In this document: piece after piece, positions 1 to 11,400 of the stretch
Layout: every line of letters starts with the position of its first letter
How positions within the stretch are numbered: the first letter of the stretch is position 1
NCBI GenBank assembly: GCA_033964015.1
Contig: CM066920.1
Coordinates: 13,235,912 to 13,299,911, forward strand
Source of the DNA: Scolanthus callimorphus
Lineage: Eukaryota; Cnidaria; Anthozoa; Actiniaria; Edwardsiidae
Direction: 5' to 3'
DNA length: 64,000 nucleotides
Translations under genes and position numbers: made by a program
The notes under the pieces: model-generated
The model's input: the letters and a program-made list of their open reading frames with translations, nothing else
Told to the model about the DNA's origin: nothing
Database searches by the model: none

Positions 1-543
1 CCATCACCAATCAAGAGCCTTTGTGGTCTATTGGCCAACGAATCAGAGCAGCCAAAAAACAATGGATCAATTTTTGAGAACAAAAGAAATCAGGGAGCAA
101 AGGCTCCAGGTTGATGAATGGCTTTTAAGGTGCAAAACTCATGGACAGCAGAATGATTTTGAAGTGAGGGGGCTTATAAGAGAAGTTGACGGCTGAATTT
201 ACAAAAAAACATATGAAAATCTGCTGAAAAGTAAGGGGCTGAAGTACATCTCACAACCACCACCCCAATCCCTTCAAGCTTCGCTGTCCATGAAATTATC
301 TGTGTAAAATGTAGCCAGGTATAGTATCTCCTTTTATATTGTTTAGAATAGCAAGCCTTTATCATCCAGGCCTGTAGCCAGAAAAAAATCGTTACCGAGG
401 CAGAGTGAGCCAGATTTCCTGAAAAATAATAGTTATACAGGAAGTTAAACAAAACATGGATTTTTTTTTACCAAGGCGAGTGCCTCGCTCGCCTGATGCT
501 GGCTACTGACATACTATCAGTCCTTTCAAACAATACAATACTT

Positions 544-650
544 AACAATTAGACCTCAAGGCCGAATGTGCTATGATGAATAGACCATGAGGCCGAAGGC
601 CGAATGGTCTATTGATATCATAGCACATGAGGACAAGAGGTCTGATTGTT
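544..650. repeat. Foldback hairpin
   Basis: Near-perfect inverted repeat of about 107 bp, opening AACAATTAGACCTC and closing GAGGTCTGATTGTT. The centre is GAGGCCGAAGGCCGA, flanked by ATAGACCAT and ATGGTCTAT. It abuts a TA-flanked MITE at 654. No coding potential. Confidence 0.75.
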
Positions 651-653
651 TTA

Positions 654-833
654 GTATAAACCAACTAGTTGGTCGGTTTTGGCAATGAATTCCATTATTT
701 TATGTTGAAAAAATAAAGTTTTCTTGCAAAGAAAGGTGGTGGTTTTGCCAGGCACGGTCTATCACTAATAGACCATTAGTAGCTCAGCCAATCAGAATGC
801 AGGATTTGTAATAGACCATTAGTTGGTTTATAC
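654..833. mobile_element. TA-flanked MITE, about 180 bp
   Basis: Terminal inverted repeats start GTATAAACCAACTA and end TAGTTGGTTTATAC, bounded on both sides by TA (652-653, 834-835), which fits a Tc1/mariner-type target. The interior has CCAATCAGAATGCAG and AATAGACCA, shared with the element at 32850-33028, so the two are one family. Confidence 0.65.
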
Positions 834-1253
834 TAATAAGTGATAGACTTTGGATAGGCAAGATTGTCATGGAACTTCAAGCATCCCTCACAACGAAGCT
901 GCTAGAAAATTGACGGGGAGGAGATGGTGCAGTTTTTTGTTTAAACCTCAGCAAAATTAATGACAATGCTAAGAAGGCTGTTGTCTGCTACAAGGACTGT
1001 AAGGGGATTCATACCATGCCAAGGAAAATATCCAATCCGAACACAGGAAAGCCATTGTATATTTAGCAGTGGTCTACTTTGCTTTGTAGTTTCTATAGCA
1101 TGGTAATGGTATAAAATAGTTCGCACAATACTTTTTCATGGCACATCATGGAATATCCAACTTGTCACTTGTATTATTCTTTGATAATAGCCCGATCGCC
1201 TAAAGAAATACAAGTGGTGTAGCATTGTAGATCTAGTTTTGAGTTATATAGAG

Positions 1254-1650
1254 TGGACCATGGATCAGAGTGACTATGGACCAGAGTGGACCATGGATGA
1301 GAGTTGATTATGGACCAGAGTGGACCATGGATCAGAGTTGACTATGGACCAGATTGGACCATGGATCAGAGTGACTATGGACCAGAGTGGACCATGGATC
1401 AGAGTTGACTATGGACCAGAGTGGACCATGGATCAGAGTTCACTATGGACCAGAGTGGACCATGGATCAGAGTTCACTATGGACCAGAGTGGACCATGGA
1501 TCAGAGTTCACTATGAACCAGAGTGGACCATGGATCAGAGTTGACTATGGACCAGAGTGGACCATGGATCAGAGTTCACTATGGACCAGAGTGGACCATG
1601 GATCAGAGTTGACTATAGACCAGAGTAGACCGTGGATCAGAGTGGTCCAT
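1254..1650. repeat. 34-bp minisatellite with 17-bp half-units
   Basis: About eleven tandem copies of a 34-bp unit, itself two related 17-bp halves: GACCATGGATCAGAGTT and GACTATGGACCAGAGTG. It gives spurious open frames (MDQSGPWIRV repeats). It ends about 35 bp before the acceptor of the FAXDC2 exon at 1685. Confidence 0.92.
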
Positions 1651-1684
1651 GATATACACTCACTGCTTTTCCTTGTTATTCCAG

Positions 1685-1956
1685 GTTGTTTCACCACCCA
1701 CGGATTTACAAGTATATCCACAAGCAGCACCACGAGTGGACTGCACCCATTGGCATTGTGGCAATCTACGCACATCCCCTAGAGCACCTCATTTCCAACC
1801 TGGGCCCTATCGTCATGGGCCCTTTCATCATGGGCTCACATATCGCTACCACATGGCTTTGGTTTGGCATCGCACTTACCAGCACCAACATATCACACAG
1901 TGGTTATCATTTCCCTTCCTCCCTTCCCCTGAGGCGCATGACTTCCATCACCTGAA
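1685..1956 (+). CDS. FAXDC2: FAXDC2-like hydroxylase, penultimate coding exon (frameshifted)
   Basis: Internal exon of a fatty acid hydroxylase superfamily protein (diiron, ER membrane; sterol or fatty-acid oxidation). It lies between an acceptor (TTATTCCAG before 1685) and a donor (GTGAGT from 1957). The first base completes a codon, then the frame reads LFHHPRIYKYIHKQHHEW, with the family's HxxHH iron-ligand motif (HKQHH), followed by hydrophobic segments and SHSGYH. After YHF the frame must shift by one base to read PFLPSPEAHDFHHLK, which carries the second HxxHH (HDFHH). The coding sequence is one base short in the C-run near 1911-1915. This is either a real lesion or a sequencing/assembly error; intact splice sites and an intact downstream exon favour the latter. 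Upstream exons lie left of the window. Recognition of FAXDC2 is from recalled family sequence. Confidence 0.85.
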
Positions 1957-1984
1957 GTGAGTATAGTGTATGGTGTAAACTTCC

Positions 1985-2178
1985 TAGCTCTTCCCCTTCC
2001 CAGCTCCTCCTCTCCTTCCCAGCTCCTCCCCCTTCCGATCCCCTCCCCCTTCCCAGCTCCTCTCCCTTCCGATCCCCTCCCCCTTCCCAGCTCCTCTCCC
2101 TTCCGATCCCCTCCCCCTTCCCAGCTCCCCCACTTCCTATCCCTTCCCCCTTCTCAGCTCCTCCCCCTTCCCATCCCC
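1985..2178. repeat. CT-rich tandem repeat
   Basis: Pyrimidine-only array of about 32-bp units built from CCCTTCCCAGCTCCT and CCCTTCCGATCCCCT, just inside the FAXDC2 intron. Open frames across it are low complexity. Confidence 0.85.
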
Positions 2179-2693
2179 ATGGTTTGTACCGCAAACTGGA
2201 CTAATTTCCTTGACTTACATGACTTTCTGGTAGTGAGAAATGAGACTATTGGGAGTGAGGTGCACGGTTGTCGAGTCAGGGTCCAACATTAACTTTTGCA
2301 TTGGCACCTAAATAATAAAAAAATTAGTCGCCAAAAATAAATAAAAAATCTGGTCACAAGTTGTTTCTCCCGAATGCTGTTGACAGCTAATTTTGAGAAG
2401 GGCAATGTTTGAACACCAACAGACCGGAAAGGTAAGTCGTCATTTGGCGACTTGGTTGAAATTTGTGCTCGCATAGCCCTAAATCCAGTCTCCATTGGCC
2501 CTGCGAGTGTCTTACATGTCATCTATGAACGACAAAGTTGTCATTCACCCTGGGCTTACTCCAAAAAATAGGTGAGGTTACAGTACCCAAATTGACTGTG
2601 GGTAAATTACTTTGCCCACAGGGAAGCGAATTTTACCACCGAATGCATTACTACGCGACTTCAAAATTCACTTTTGCGATTGGCGATTTTACG

Positions 2694-2831
2694 TAAGAAA
2701 ATTGTAATGTTAATTTCCTTGAACCAGAAAGCTAAACATTCGAGGCAAGGAAAACAAGGAGACGTAAGAAAATTGTAATGTTAATTTCCTTGAACCAGAA
2801 AGCTAAACATTCGAGGCAAGGAAGACAAGGA
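2694..2831. repeat. Tandem duplication, about 69 bp x 2
   Basis: The block opening ACGTAAGAAAATTGTAATG and closing near CGAGGCAAGGAAAACAAGG occurs twice in a row with a single noticeable difference, so the duplication is recent. It lies in the FAXDC2 intron. Confidence 0.85.
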
Positions 2832-3261
2832 TAGTTTAAAACCATTTCGCTTGATATGGCAATCAATTATGACCCAATGAAGTGGCCGAATCCAGCGTAT
2901 TGGTTAGATTGACGGCTAAAAATCGCTAATCGCAACATTGAATTTTGAGGTCGCGTAGCAATGCATACAGTGGCAATGTATCCATAGAAGTATGTTTCAC
3001 TGTGAAAGTTGGTTACACCAGAAACACATAAGTGAGTGGAAACACAAATAGTCCAGCAGAACATTCTTAATATATAGATTTAGCTACTGGCTAAAACCGG
3101 AGCTCCCGGTTATATATTTTTATATAAGGGTGCGTTCATTACATTATAAGTCCTGCAAAAGATTCGTGATGTATCGCGACGTCACTTGCTACAGAAAACA
3201 TTCTTCTTGTTCTCCATTGCATACTTGCAAATTGTTGGCATTTTATGTTGGCATTTAAAAG

Positions 3262-4127
3262 AGTAATCGATGAAGTCATGTCACGTGACCATGGTAGTGC
3301 ACCCCCTTGTCTCCAAAATAATTTTACCCAAGTTTGGTCACCTAGCGATGTTGCCATCGATGACGTCATGTCACGTGACGTTGGTAGTGCACCCCCCTAG
3401 CCTCCAAAATAACTTTACCCAAGTTTGGTCACCTAGCGATGCTGCCTTCCTGAGATATTGACTTTTATGGTTTTGATGACGTCATCGATGACGTCATGTC
3501 ACGTGACCTTGGTAGTGCACCCCCATTGTCTCCAAAATAACTTTACCCAAGTTTGGTAACCTAGCGATGTTGCCTTCTTGAGATATTGGCTTTTCTAGTT
3601 TTGATGACGTCATCGATGATGTCATGTCACGTGACCTTGCTAGTGCACCCCCCTTGCCTCCAAAATAACTTTACCCAAGTTTGGTCACCTAGTGATGCTG
3701 CCTTCTTGACATATTGACTTTTCTAGTTTTGATGACGTCATCGATGACGTCATGTCACGTGACCTTGGTAGTGCACCCCCTTGCCTCCAAAATAACTTTA
3801 CCCAAGTTTGGTCACCTAGCGATGCTGCCTTCCTGAGATATTGACTTTTATAGTTTTGATGACGTCATCGATGACGTAATGTCACGTGACCTTGGTAGTG
3901 CTCCCCCCTTGCCTCCAAAATAACTTAACCCAAGTTTGGTCACCTAGCGATGTTGTATTCTTGAGATATTGACTTTTCTAGTTTTGATGACGTCATCGAT
4001 GACGTCATGTCACGTGACCTTGGTAGTGCACCCCCTTGTCTCCAAAATAACTTTACCCAAGTTTGGTCACCTAGCGATATGCTGCCTTCTTGAGATATTG
4101 TCTTTTCTAGTTTTGATGACGTCATTC
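3262..4127. repeat. 128-bp satellite array with CRE palindromes and an E-box
   Basis: Tandem array of roughly 128-bp units; palindrome starts are at 3477, 3605, 3733, 3860, 3988 and 4117, with two shortened units before them. Most units carry the 20-bp perfect palindrome TGACGTCATCGATGACGTCA (two CRE-like TGACGTCA octamers, one copy degraded in some units), followed by GTCACGTGAC (an E-box palindrome), then GCACCCCCTTGCCTCC and CCCAAGTTTGGTCACC. It lies entirely in the FAXDC2-like intron. Confidence 0.92.
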
Positions 4128-4320
4128 CGGACGGACACACAACCGGAAGTCCATAACAGAATTGGTCGATGCATATACACTTTTGTTTTGTTACTTTTTC
4201 TCCTGCATGTAGCTATGGGGCTCCGCTACGGGGCGGGAGCTCCGCTATAAAACAAGTATAGGCATTTGCTTTAGTGGAGTGCACGTTGTATTTATTTCTC
4301 CCTTTCGAATCGTCCTCCAG

Positions 4321-4492
4321 GTTTAACCAAAACTATGGCGTGCTTGGAGTACTGGACCGCCTACATGGTACCGACATACAGTTCAGGAACTCCGTGGCGT
4401 ATGACCGCCATATCATGATGATCGGCCTGACCCCTCTAAAAGAAGCTTATCCTGACCCGCCTAAAAAGGGCTGTGCCGGCAAAACAGAATAG
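4321..4492 (+). CDS. FAXDC2: FAXDC2-like hydroxylase, last exon
   Basis: Terminal exon after acceptor CGTCCTCCAG. The split lysine codon (AA|G) joins exon 1685-1956 in phase. It reads FNQNYGVLGVLDRLHGTD, the conserved C-terminal block of FAXDC2-type hydroxylases, then LTPLKEAYPDPPKK and a TAG stop at 4490-4492. The block is intact with no stop or frameshift, which suggests the gene is or recently was functional. A polyadenylation signal follows within 40 bases of the stop. Confidence 0.88.
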
Positions 4493-4528
4493 ACACTAAC
4501 ACTATTTCAGCTTGGTCTAATTGATTAT

Positions 4529-4534
4529 AATAAA
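4529..4534 (+). terminator. Polyadenylation signal AATAAA for the FAXDC2-like gene
   Basis: AATAAA lies 37 bases after the stop codon of the last exon; a second AATAAA is at 4591-4596. Either could direct 3' end formation; no cleavage site can be seen from sequence alone. Confidence 0.5.
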
Positions 4535-4599
4535 CCTGTTTTAACTTATTTCAGTGTGCCAAAAAAATGTAGGATATTTTACAGGAATTTAATAAATAT

Positions 4600-7500
4600 T
4601 TGATCTCGGTACCATATATAGAGTATAGTGGAATAGATTAATGAGATTATTGTACCGTTTTAGGGAGGAAATAGTTTGAAGTGTGGCATATGATAGGTAT
4701 TTGTTGAGCATTAACAATATCAGTATTCATTTTGTAAAGAGTTTTTTTCATCTATTTAAAAACACCGCGAAAGGTTATAAAAGCTGTGTAATTCTACTAC
4801 TTCTTCTGTGTGCTGTCCATGTTTTTGTGCCCTAATCTGAAACTACAGGGTTCCTACGGGTCCTGGGAAATGCTTGAATTTGAAACTTTTGAATTGAAGT
4901 CCTGGAATTCTTATTAAACTCCTGGAAAGTTCTGGAAATGGATCAAGCACGAAAAAACGTGGGTATAAAATCGGCGGACATGTGATGTTGGCAGCAAATG
5001 AGCATTTTAATTATGTTGTATTACACCACCATGGCTTCTACACACGCCATGTGTGCATGTTTGCTTGTTATTTAAATGTTTTTAATTTTTTTGAATTTTG
5101 GAACCCCCCTCTCATAAGTGCTGGCTACGCCCCTGTTGCCCTTGCGTATTTTTAATACTGTATCGTGAACGGCGTGCGCAAAAAATCTACTTATCTATCC
5201 CAGCTGCGCGTACGTTAGTCCTTTGAACGCAAGATCATTTGCCGGCAATCGCCTGCTCTGTTAACTCTAAGCCCCGATATCAAGACGGATCCGTTCATCT
5301 TCTGTGTCGCCATGTAACGTTTCAGTCCTACAAAGCGCGCTCTAGGGCGGGTACTGATCGAGATTTGCAAGCCCACTCTGCCTAGGGCGGGTACGAAGCG
5401 CGCTCTTGCTCGCCTGCGGCTTGTGAGTCCACAACATTTTGACCTCGATGATGGCGTAAAGCGTGGTAAATAAGAGTCCACACCACTCAAAACCTCTGTT
5501 AACTCTAATCGAGCAACGGGTTCCCAGATAATCCCTCGAAATCGAGATATAAGCGAACGTGCAAAAATTGTTTACTGTAAAATGTATGGCGCCAGGACTC
5601 AACTCGACTTCGTCTCGGTGACTTCGCCGATACTTACGGAGCCTGAGGCGACTAATTATTACAAATACTACGGGTCATCTTTATACCAGAGGTGGCGCAG
5701 CCCAAATAGTCGCCCATCGATCTACTGCTCGCGAGGCAGTAATGGAAACGCGTGCGAGAACGTCTCTAAACAAAAACTGATATATTGCCATTGACGAAAG
5801 ACAGTGCCCCAGTAAAAGGACCGCGTTCCTTGCAGGCGTATAAAAGAAGTTACATAATGTAATCAAACGTCCGAGGCCAGTGACTTGTTTGTTGTTGTTT
5901 TCTGTCTGGATGATGTAACGTGGTGTCGAGAACACTGATATTTTAATAGAAAAAACGCAGCAAAGCGAATCATTTCCATATAAAATTTGCCCATTCTAAC
6001 GGGTGGGTCTAGTGTAGTGCGAGCTGGTGGCTGCCATGAGATTTACACTTTTGACCGGGAACAAGTCGAGTGTGGTGCTCGGGGCGCGAGCGCGTGAAAC
6101 TGCTGCCGTGTTAGATAGACTAAATGGTTTTATTTTAGCACGTGAAACCTTCGTGTATCATATAGACACACTAATACGCCCTGTCTTGCTAGACTCTGGA
6201 AGCTAAGTGCAGATAAAGGAAAAGGAAAAAGAAAGGAACTGTTGGAAAGAACAACAAATACTTGACGATTTGGAAAACTTTGATCAAGATCGCAGCAAAG
6301 TCTCACGTGGAAGCTCAACCAAAGTAAGTAAGCAAAATGCTTGCACGTTGTTTGGAAAGATTTTTAGTCAAGCAATAAGAATCTTTTAACACAAAGATGT
6401 ATTTTCTGTTTTCTCAGCAATCCAACCCGTTGTTTCTCAAACAAAGGGCTTAACTTTGGGCTAAGAAATTTTGTTTTGGGATGAAATAATGACGTCAGAA
6501 ACAGCACTTCGCGACGGGAGATACCAGAAGTCGTGGATATAAATTTGCATCCATGTTTGACCATTAATGAGCGTGTGGGAGGTGGGATATTATACGGCTA
6601 ACAGTGTGGCTTCATGTTTAATACTAGATCAAACATTTTCTGCTTAGAAACATAGAATAGCAAGGCCTACAGTGTAAAATGAGTGCAAAATTGTGGGATG
6701 AACGTTTCTTAGCCTGTCGTGCCTTTTTCTTTCCTATAGAAAATGAGTTCTTTTAATAAATTCCTTTGATACTTTTACATGAAAAGAGGCTCATAGCTTT
6801 CTGCTCGATAATAAATGCCTGCATCTCTACCACTCCTCTAATACATGTTGTGAAAAAAGTGCATTGCAAGTTGTAAAAAAGCAACATTTTGCAACACAGA
6901 TTTGTTAATATCACTATTATTGACGTGACTTTGAAAAGGCACACACTTCTTTCCATCTTTGATATCTTTTTATACCTGCAGTAACCCAAACAAATCCCTA
7001 ATCCATCATTTTGAGGGTTTGCATTCACCTCGCCAAGCTGCTCTACTCCGGCCACTTTGCATGTGTTTACACCCTGACAATACATCCATTATCCAACTTT
7101 CTATTTTCGCCACTACTAGGGTCCATAACCTTTGTTTAACTAAAGCAAGAAATGAATTCATCAATGAAACCGCAGCGTACATGCTGGGTAACTAGGCCGC
7201 TACTAGGCGATAGACCGTAGGAATCACAACCTGCCCGCACGAAACGCTGTCTTTAACAGACGGAGAAATAGTTGGTGCACTTTGGAAAGTTTTTCGTCAT
7301 TTTTACACGAGAAATCGTCGCTGAAGTAAGGAATTTTTCAAGCGAACCTTTATGAGAGATAATGGCATAAATTTGAACAGCCTGGGACAGGCATGGAGGT
7401 GGAAATTCTCGCGAATTCTCCCACCAGTAATGTTGACAGTGTTGACGAAAGTTAGGATTATTACTAAGGGAGATTTTTGAGCCTCTGTTGGATCGAACCT

Positions 7501-8050
7501 TGCATTATTGTGCTGTCTGTTACATTTACTAGCCGAGTTTACTGTCAAAGGAAACTGCTGCGGTTAATTCCTGTGTTGTTCCGCAAAGTTGTTCCACTTT
7601 TGTCCAGTTCACCGATCCGGCGTCCTTCAACCTGCTGTCAATTATAGATAGTGTGAAATGTGGTCTACCGAGCTGGGATAACATTTTTAAAAACTCACAA
7701 GGACAAGACACTAAAATGGCACGGTTTCGCCAGTGGAGATGTGTTTTATGTAATCGCTAGTGGTAACAGAGGGTCTTGTCAATATCTTGGACAGTATACA
7801 ACACTATAGCGGACTGTAAATCGGTTGATTTTGCTAGGGCACTATTCAAACAAAAATTTGCAGACACTGGATCCAAAACAGAAAAAAACACTACGAAAAT
7901 TCCATGTTGTTCATTAAGATGAACTGAGCTCTGAGGGTAGATTAAAGGGAAGTGCTGGCTGATACATGATAAATAAGGGATTACAAGGACTTGGGAATAT
8001 TTAGGTTAAAGGTTTGTTATTAGTAAGGGACAGCAATTACTTAATAGACG
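4600..8050. other. Intergenic stretch, no supported gene
   Basis: Between the FAXDC2-like 3' end and the CAP-Gly/MTUS start. Contains a solo hAT-like terminus (GGCTACGCCCCTG near 5121), two copies of CTAGGGCGGGTAC at about 5343 and 5381, and short AT-rich stretches. The only coding-like pieces are at 6036-6332 (separate entry). The promoter of the downstream gene is presumably in its last part, but no TATA or Inr can be assigned with confidence. Confidence 0.5.
6212..6332 (+). CDS. Possible orphan exon or 5' exon (unassigned)
   Basis: A short open segment reading IKEKEKERNCWKEQQILDD, then RSKVSRGSSTK, ends at a consensus donor (AAA|GTAAGTAAG). It has no ATG in frame and starts after an AG at 6210-6211. 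A 56-codon ATG frame (6036-6206) precedes it in another phase. Its phase-0 end does not match the first exon of the CAP-Gly/MTUS gene, which opens at an ATG preceded by a stop. It may be an untranslated or alternative 5' exon, or chance. Confidence 0.2.
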
Positions 8051-8420
8051 ATGCCAATTTCTTCGTTTTATCGTCAAAAAGAGAGCACAGCCAAGAAGCC
8101 ATGGAATTCGACTCGGATTGCAGGCGCAAGACGCGGTCGAAAAATGAGCGCTCCTGTGTCTCTACACGGTACATGGGCAACAGGAGGAAACACAAACATG
8201 GGCGCTAAAACCTTAAGGAGATTTCCATATAAATTAGCTAAAGGAACAGGTAGTGAAACTCGCGACCGTAGACGGAGAGCAAGCACAGCGCCTTCGCCGG
8301 CTAAATTGATAAGGGAATTACCAGAAAGACACGGAAGTGCGCCGGTCAGGAATTTCGCGAGATGCAAGAGCGACTCGCTGATTGTTAGACACAAAATGAC
8401 AAAGGAGCTTTCAGCTAATG
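8051..8420 (+). CDS. MTUS1/2-like: CAP-Gly/MTUS gene, exon 1 (start codon)
   Basis: ATG at 8051 is the first in frame after a TAG at 8045-8047. Encodes 123 residues plus one base, rich in Arg/Lys/Ser (for example RRRRASTAPSPAK). The donor AATG|GTGAGC gives phase 1, which fits exon 2. The frame stays open to a second donor (AAG|GTAACA at 8521) that would be out of phase with exon 2, so 8420 is preferred. Confidence 0.6.
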
Positions 8421-11400
8421 GTGAGCAAGAACTACATGTTAACAACCGAGAACGATCCGAGGCTTACTCCAGGCTAGTGAAAGAAAAAATCCTACAGAAA
8501 CGACACCGGAAAACGGGCAAGGTAACATAGCTTTAGCACTTCGCAACATTAATTGAACAACCCAATAGAAGTGAAGGAATTATTTTAATTTAATGAACTA
8601 CTTTGATTCACTGCTTAAAGGCTACCTCTTTTATATATAGCACAGCGTTAAAACCGGCCTCCAATTAATAATTTATATTACGCCTTTTCATGTCTATAGC
8701 CACTGGGCGGCACTAAAAGCTAAAGCCTCTAAATCACCGGGCACATTTTAATAGTTAAACCCTTTTGGAATTTCTCCTCTTTGTAGTGCCGTACAATTAT
8801 CAGTGATTATATTCCGTCTTCATTGCACAAAATCATATCAGATACAACAGGTGCCACGAGCTTGTTCGGTGAAAAAACCGCCAAGAAGTCACAATGCAAC
8901 TGGTATTACAGTTTGTCTCTCCATATTGCATGCATGCACGATCGTTGGTATGTCCTTTTCGCTCGTACGTCGCATCATATGGTTCATGGTCAGGTTTTAA
9001 TTTTGCCTATAGATGGTGTCACCGGGACATTAGACATGCCAAACAAATTTTTATTAGTCCCCGTGCCAGGGGCGTAGCCAGTATGTTATATAGGAGGTTT
9101 CTCAAGATGCCCTTCGTTAGACATTTCCTTGTACATTTTAAATGTTGTCCCACACATTTCCTTTATTTTTTGTTTGAAAAGCTGGGGGCGGCCCACTGGA
9201 CCCTCCTCCTTGCTACGCCCCTGCGTCATTGGTGGGGTAAACACCAACCAAAGTGCCAGGAGAGGCAGGCCGGAGAGAGTAAGAGCTATAGGAGATGAGT
9301 GCCAATAGGCTAGGAAATGACCGTCTACGTTAAAGAGCCCGTGTCAGTCACTCCTTTGTTATTGTTTTCCAGGTTTTCGTTCGATATTAGAAGACGACTT
9401 ACGTGTAGAAATCTCTAAATCAACATCTAAAAATAAAGTTTCAGATTTGATTTACCAAATTCAATCGAGAAAATTGCTTAACCCTAAATCAGCCGATGGA
9501 AATGGATGCTCTCTCCTACTTGGTATGTTGCTAAGCTGTCAAAATGGCGGCTGATACAGGCTCTTTCGCTTTACAGGCCGAATGACACTATACGGGTTCC
9601 TAGCACCATATGGCATGAAATATATTTACACCTTGACAAGACCCTGGTTTTTTCAAACAATGCTTAGCTGTGCACCCAGTTTTGGTTCACCCTTTACGCT
9701 TTCATCAACAATCGTTTTCAGTCTTGTCCTTGTTTCATTGGGATTCCTGTGCCTGTGGAACCCTGTGGTATCCACGCTGCATGGTTACGGAGACAAGATG
9801 GCGAGTGCGAAATGACACGAACTACAGATGGCGAAAACATTTCAAATATTTTCAAATGGAAATTATACTGTCGCACTAGCACAACTAATAGCCTAATCCT
9901 TCCTTTAAAATCGTTCTTCTCTCTAAATCAATTTCCACTCATCCTTTGCGCAAGCCACTTTCTAGCTAATTATTTAAGGCACGGTTTACACACGAAAGCA
10001 AGTACAAGCGCAGGACGTAAGCTCAAGACTACAAGTGTACATCACAGTGACGCAAGCACAGGCATTAATACGCTTGCGTTCGCACAAGACTAATTGGAAA
10101 TGGTGCACAACACCATATGGATAAGAAGTTATGGAAGGGTATCTAATTTCATGTTGTCCTAAAATAGGATTCCCAATAAAGAAGTCAACTTTTCCAATTA
10201 GATCAACAACATTTTCAGGATTTAAAGCCTTTCCCTGTCCGCAGGAGCACTTTTTAAGAAAAAACGTTACCATCTAGTTCAAAGATCACATTTGAAGTTG
10301 TCATAGAAACAGCATCCAAAATTTACTTATTTTTCAACCCCCCGGCCCACAGGCTGAAAAACTTTAAATAACCGAACAGTTTAAAGAACTGGAGTTAGAC
10401 CACCCCCTAGGTTTGATGACAATTCTTTTGTCAGCCAAGCCTTAATGGTGCTGAGCACAAAAGGGAAATGTATGAGTTTGATATCCCTTGCGTGTAAACC
10501 AGTCCTAAGTTATCCTGCCAAGTATATTCTATATCTCTCGTGCTTCTTTGATTCTTGGAGCGATTTTCTAGAAAAAGGAGTTTAACCAATAAGTGTAAAA
10601 ATATCAAAGAACCATCAGGCCAACAAACTACCCTGTTAGCGCCCACCACAGAAAAATCAATAGGTGCTCCGGGCGATAGGGTAATGGTTCCACTGACAGG
10701 TGTAAAAAATCATGAATTTACTATTCTTTTGCTCGAGGCGAGAACATTCTATACAGATTTATGTTTAAAAATGTTAGTAGCGCTGTTAAAACAACGCTCA
10801 TATCTTTATTTAGTATTAAGAATTCTATTCTAAATCTCAACACGTTTATGTAGAGGAAGGCGTTATCGCAGAGAGGGTTTGATGAATGCATCCGATATCT
10901 AAACTTTTTCTGGATTCGCCAGAAATGTAGACAAAGCTAATGCAAAATTTAGTGCGTGCAAAATAATTCATTTTAAGGTTATACGTTATTTTAACCACCT
11001 TCAGTGAAAGGTAAATGACCGTCAAGCTAATCAAAGAAACCGCAGAAACTTATATAAATTCAATTCAATTCTTGTAAAAAAAAAAGACGAAAGGAAGGAC
11101 AAGTTTATTTTTTCAAGTTAAATTACAAAAAATTGTGCTTGCTATGGAAAATTGGACCACTGGGGGCAAATACAGTTTACGTCTAATTTCTAAATTCTCA
11201 CTTTCCGTAGCTAACGACAGAATCTTGCCTCAAGGCCAGACAAAGGAAGTAATTTTTCTTGATGCAAAACATATTGCTCATTCGCCCACACAGATAGAGA
11301 TCCATGTGAATCCGCAAACGAGAATGGTAAAATGGTATTTGATTATATCTTTAATTCATAATATTACATTTCAGTCTCATGTTGTGTAGCGTATACTATA

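Noticed and set aside
1320..1782. Open frames encoding MDQSGPWIRV repeats
   Set aside because: They are translation of a 34-bp minisatellite, open in several frames on both strands.
1907..2292. Gly/Glu-rich (minus) and Pro/Ser-rich (plus) frames
   Set aside because: Products of a CT-rich tandem repeat.
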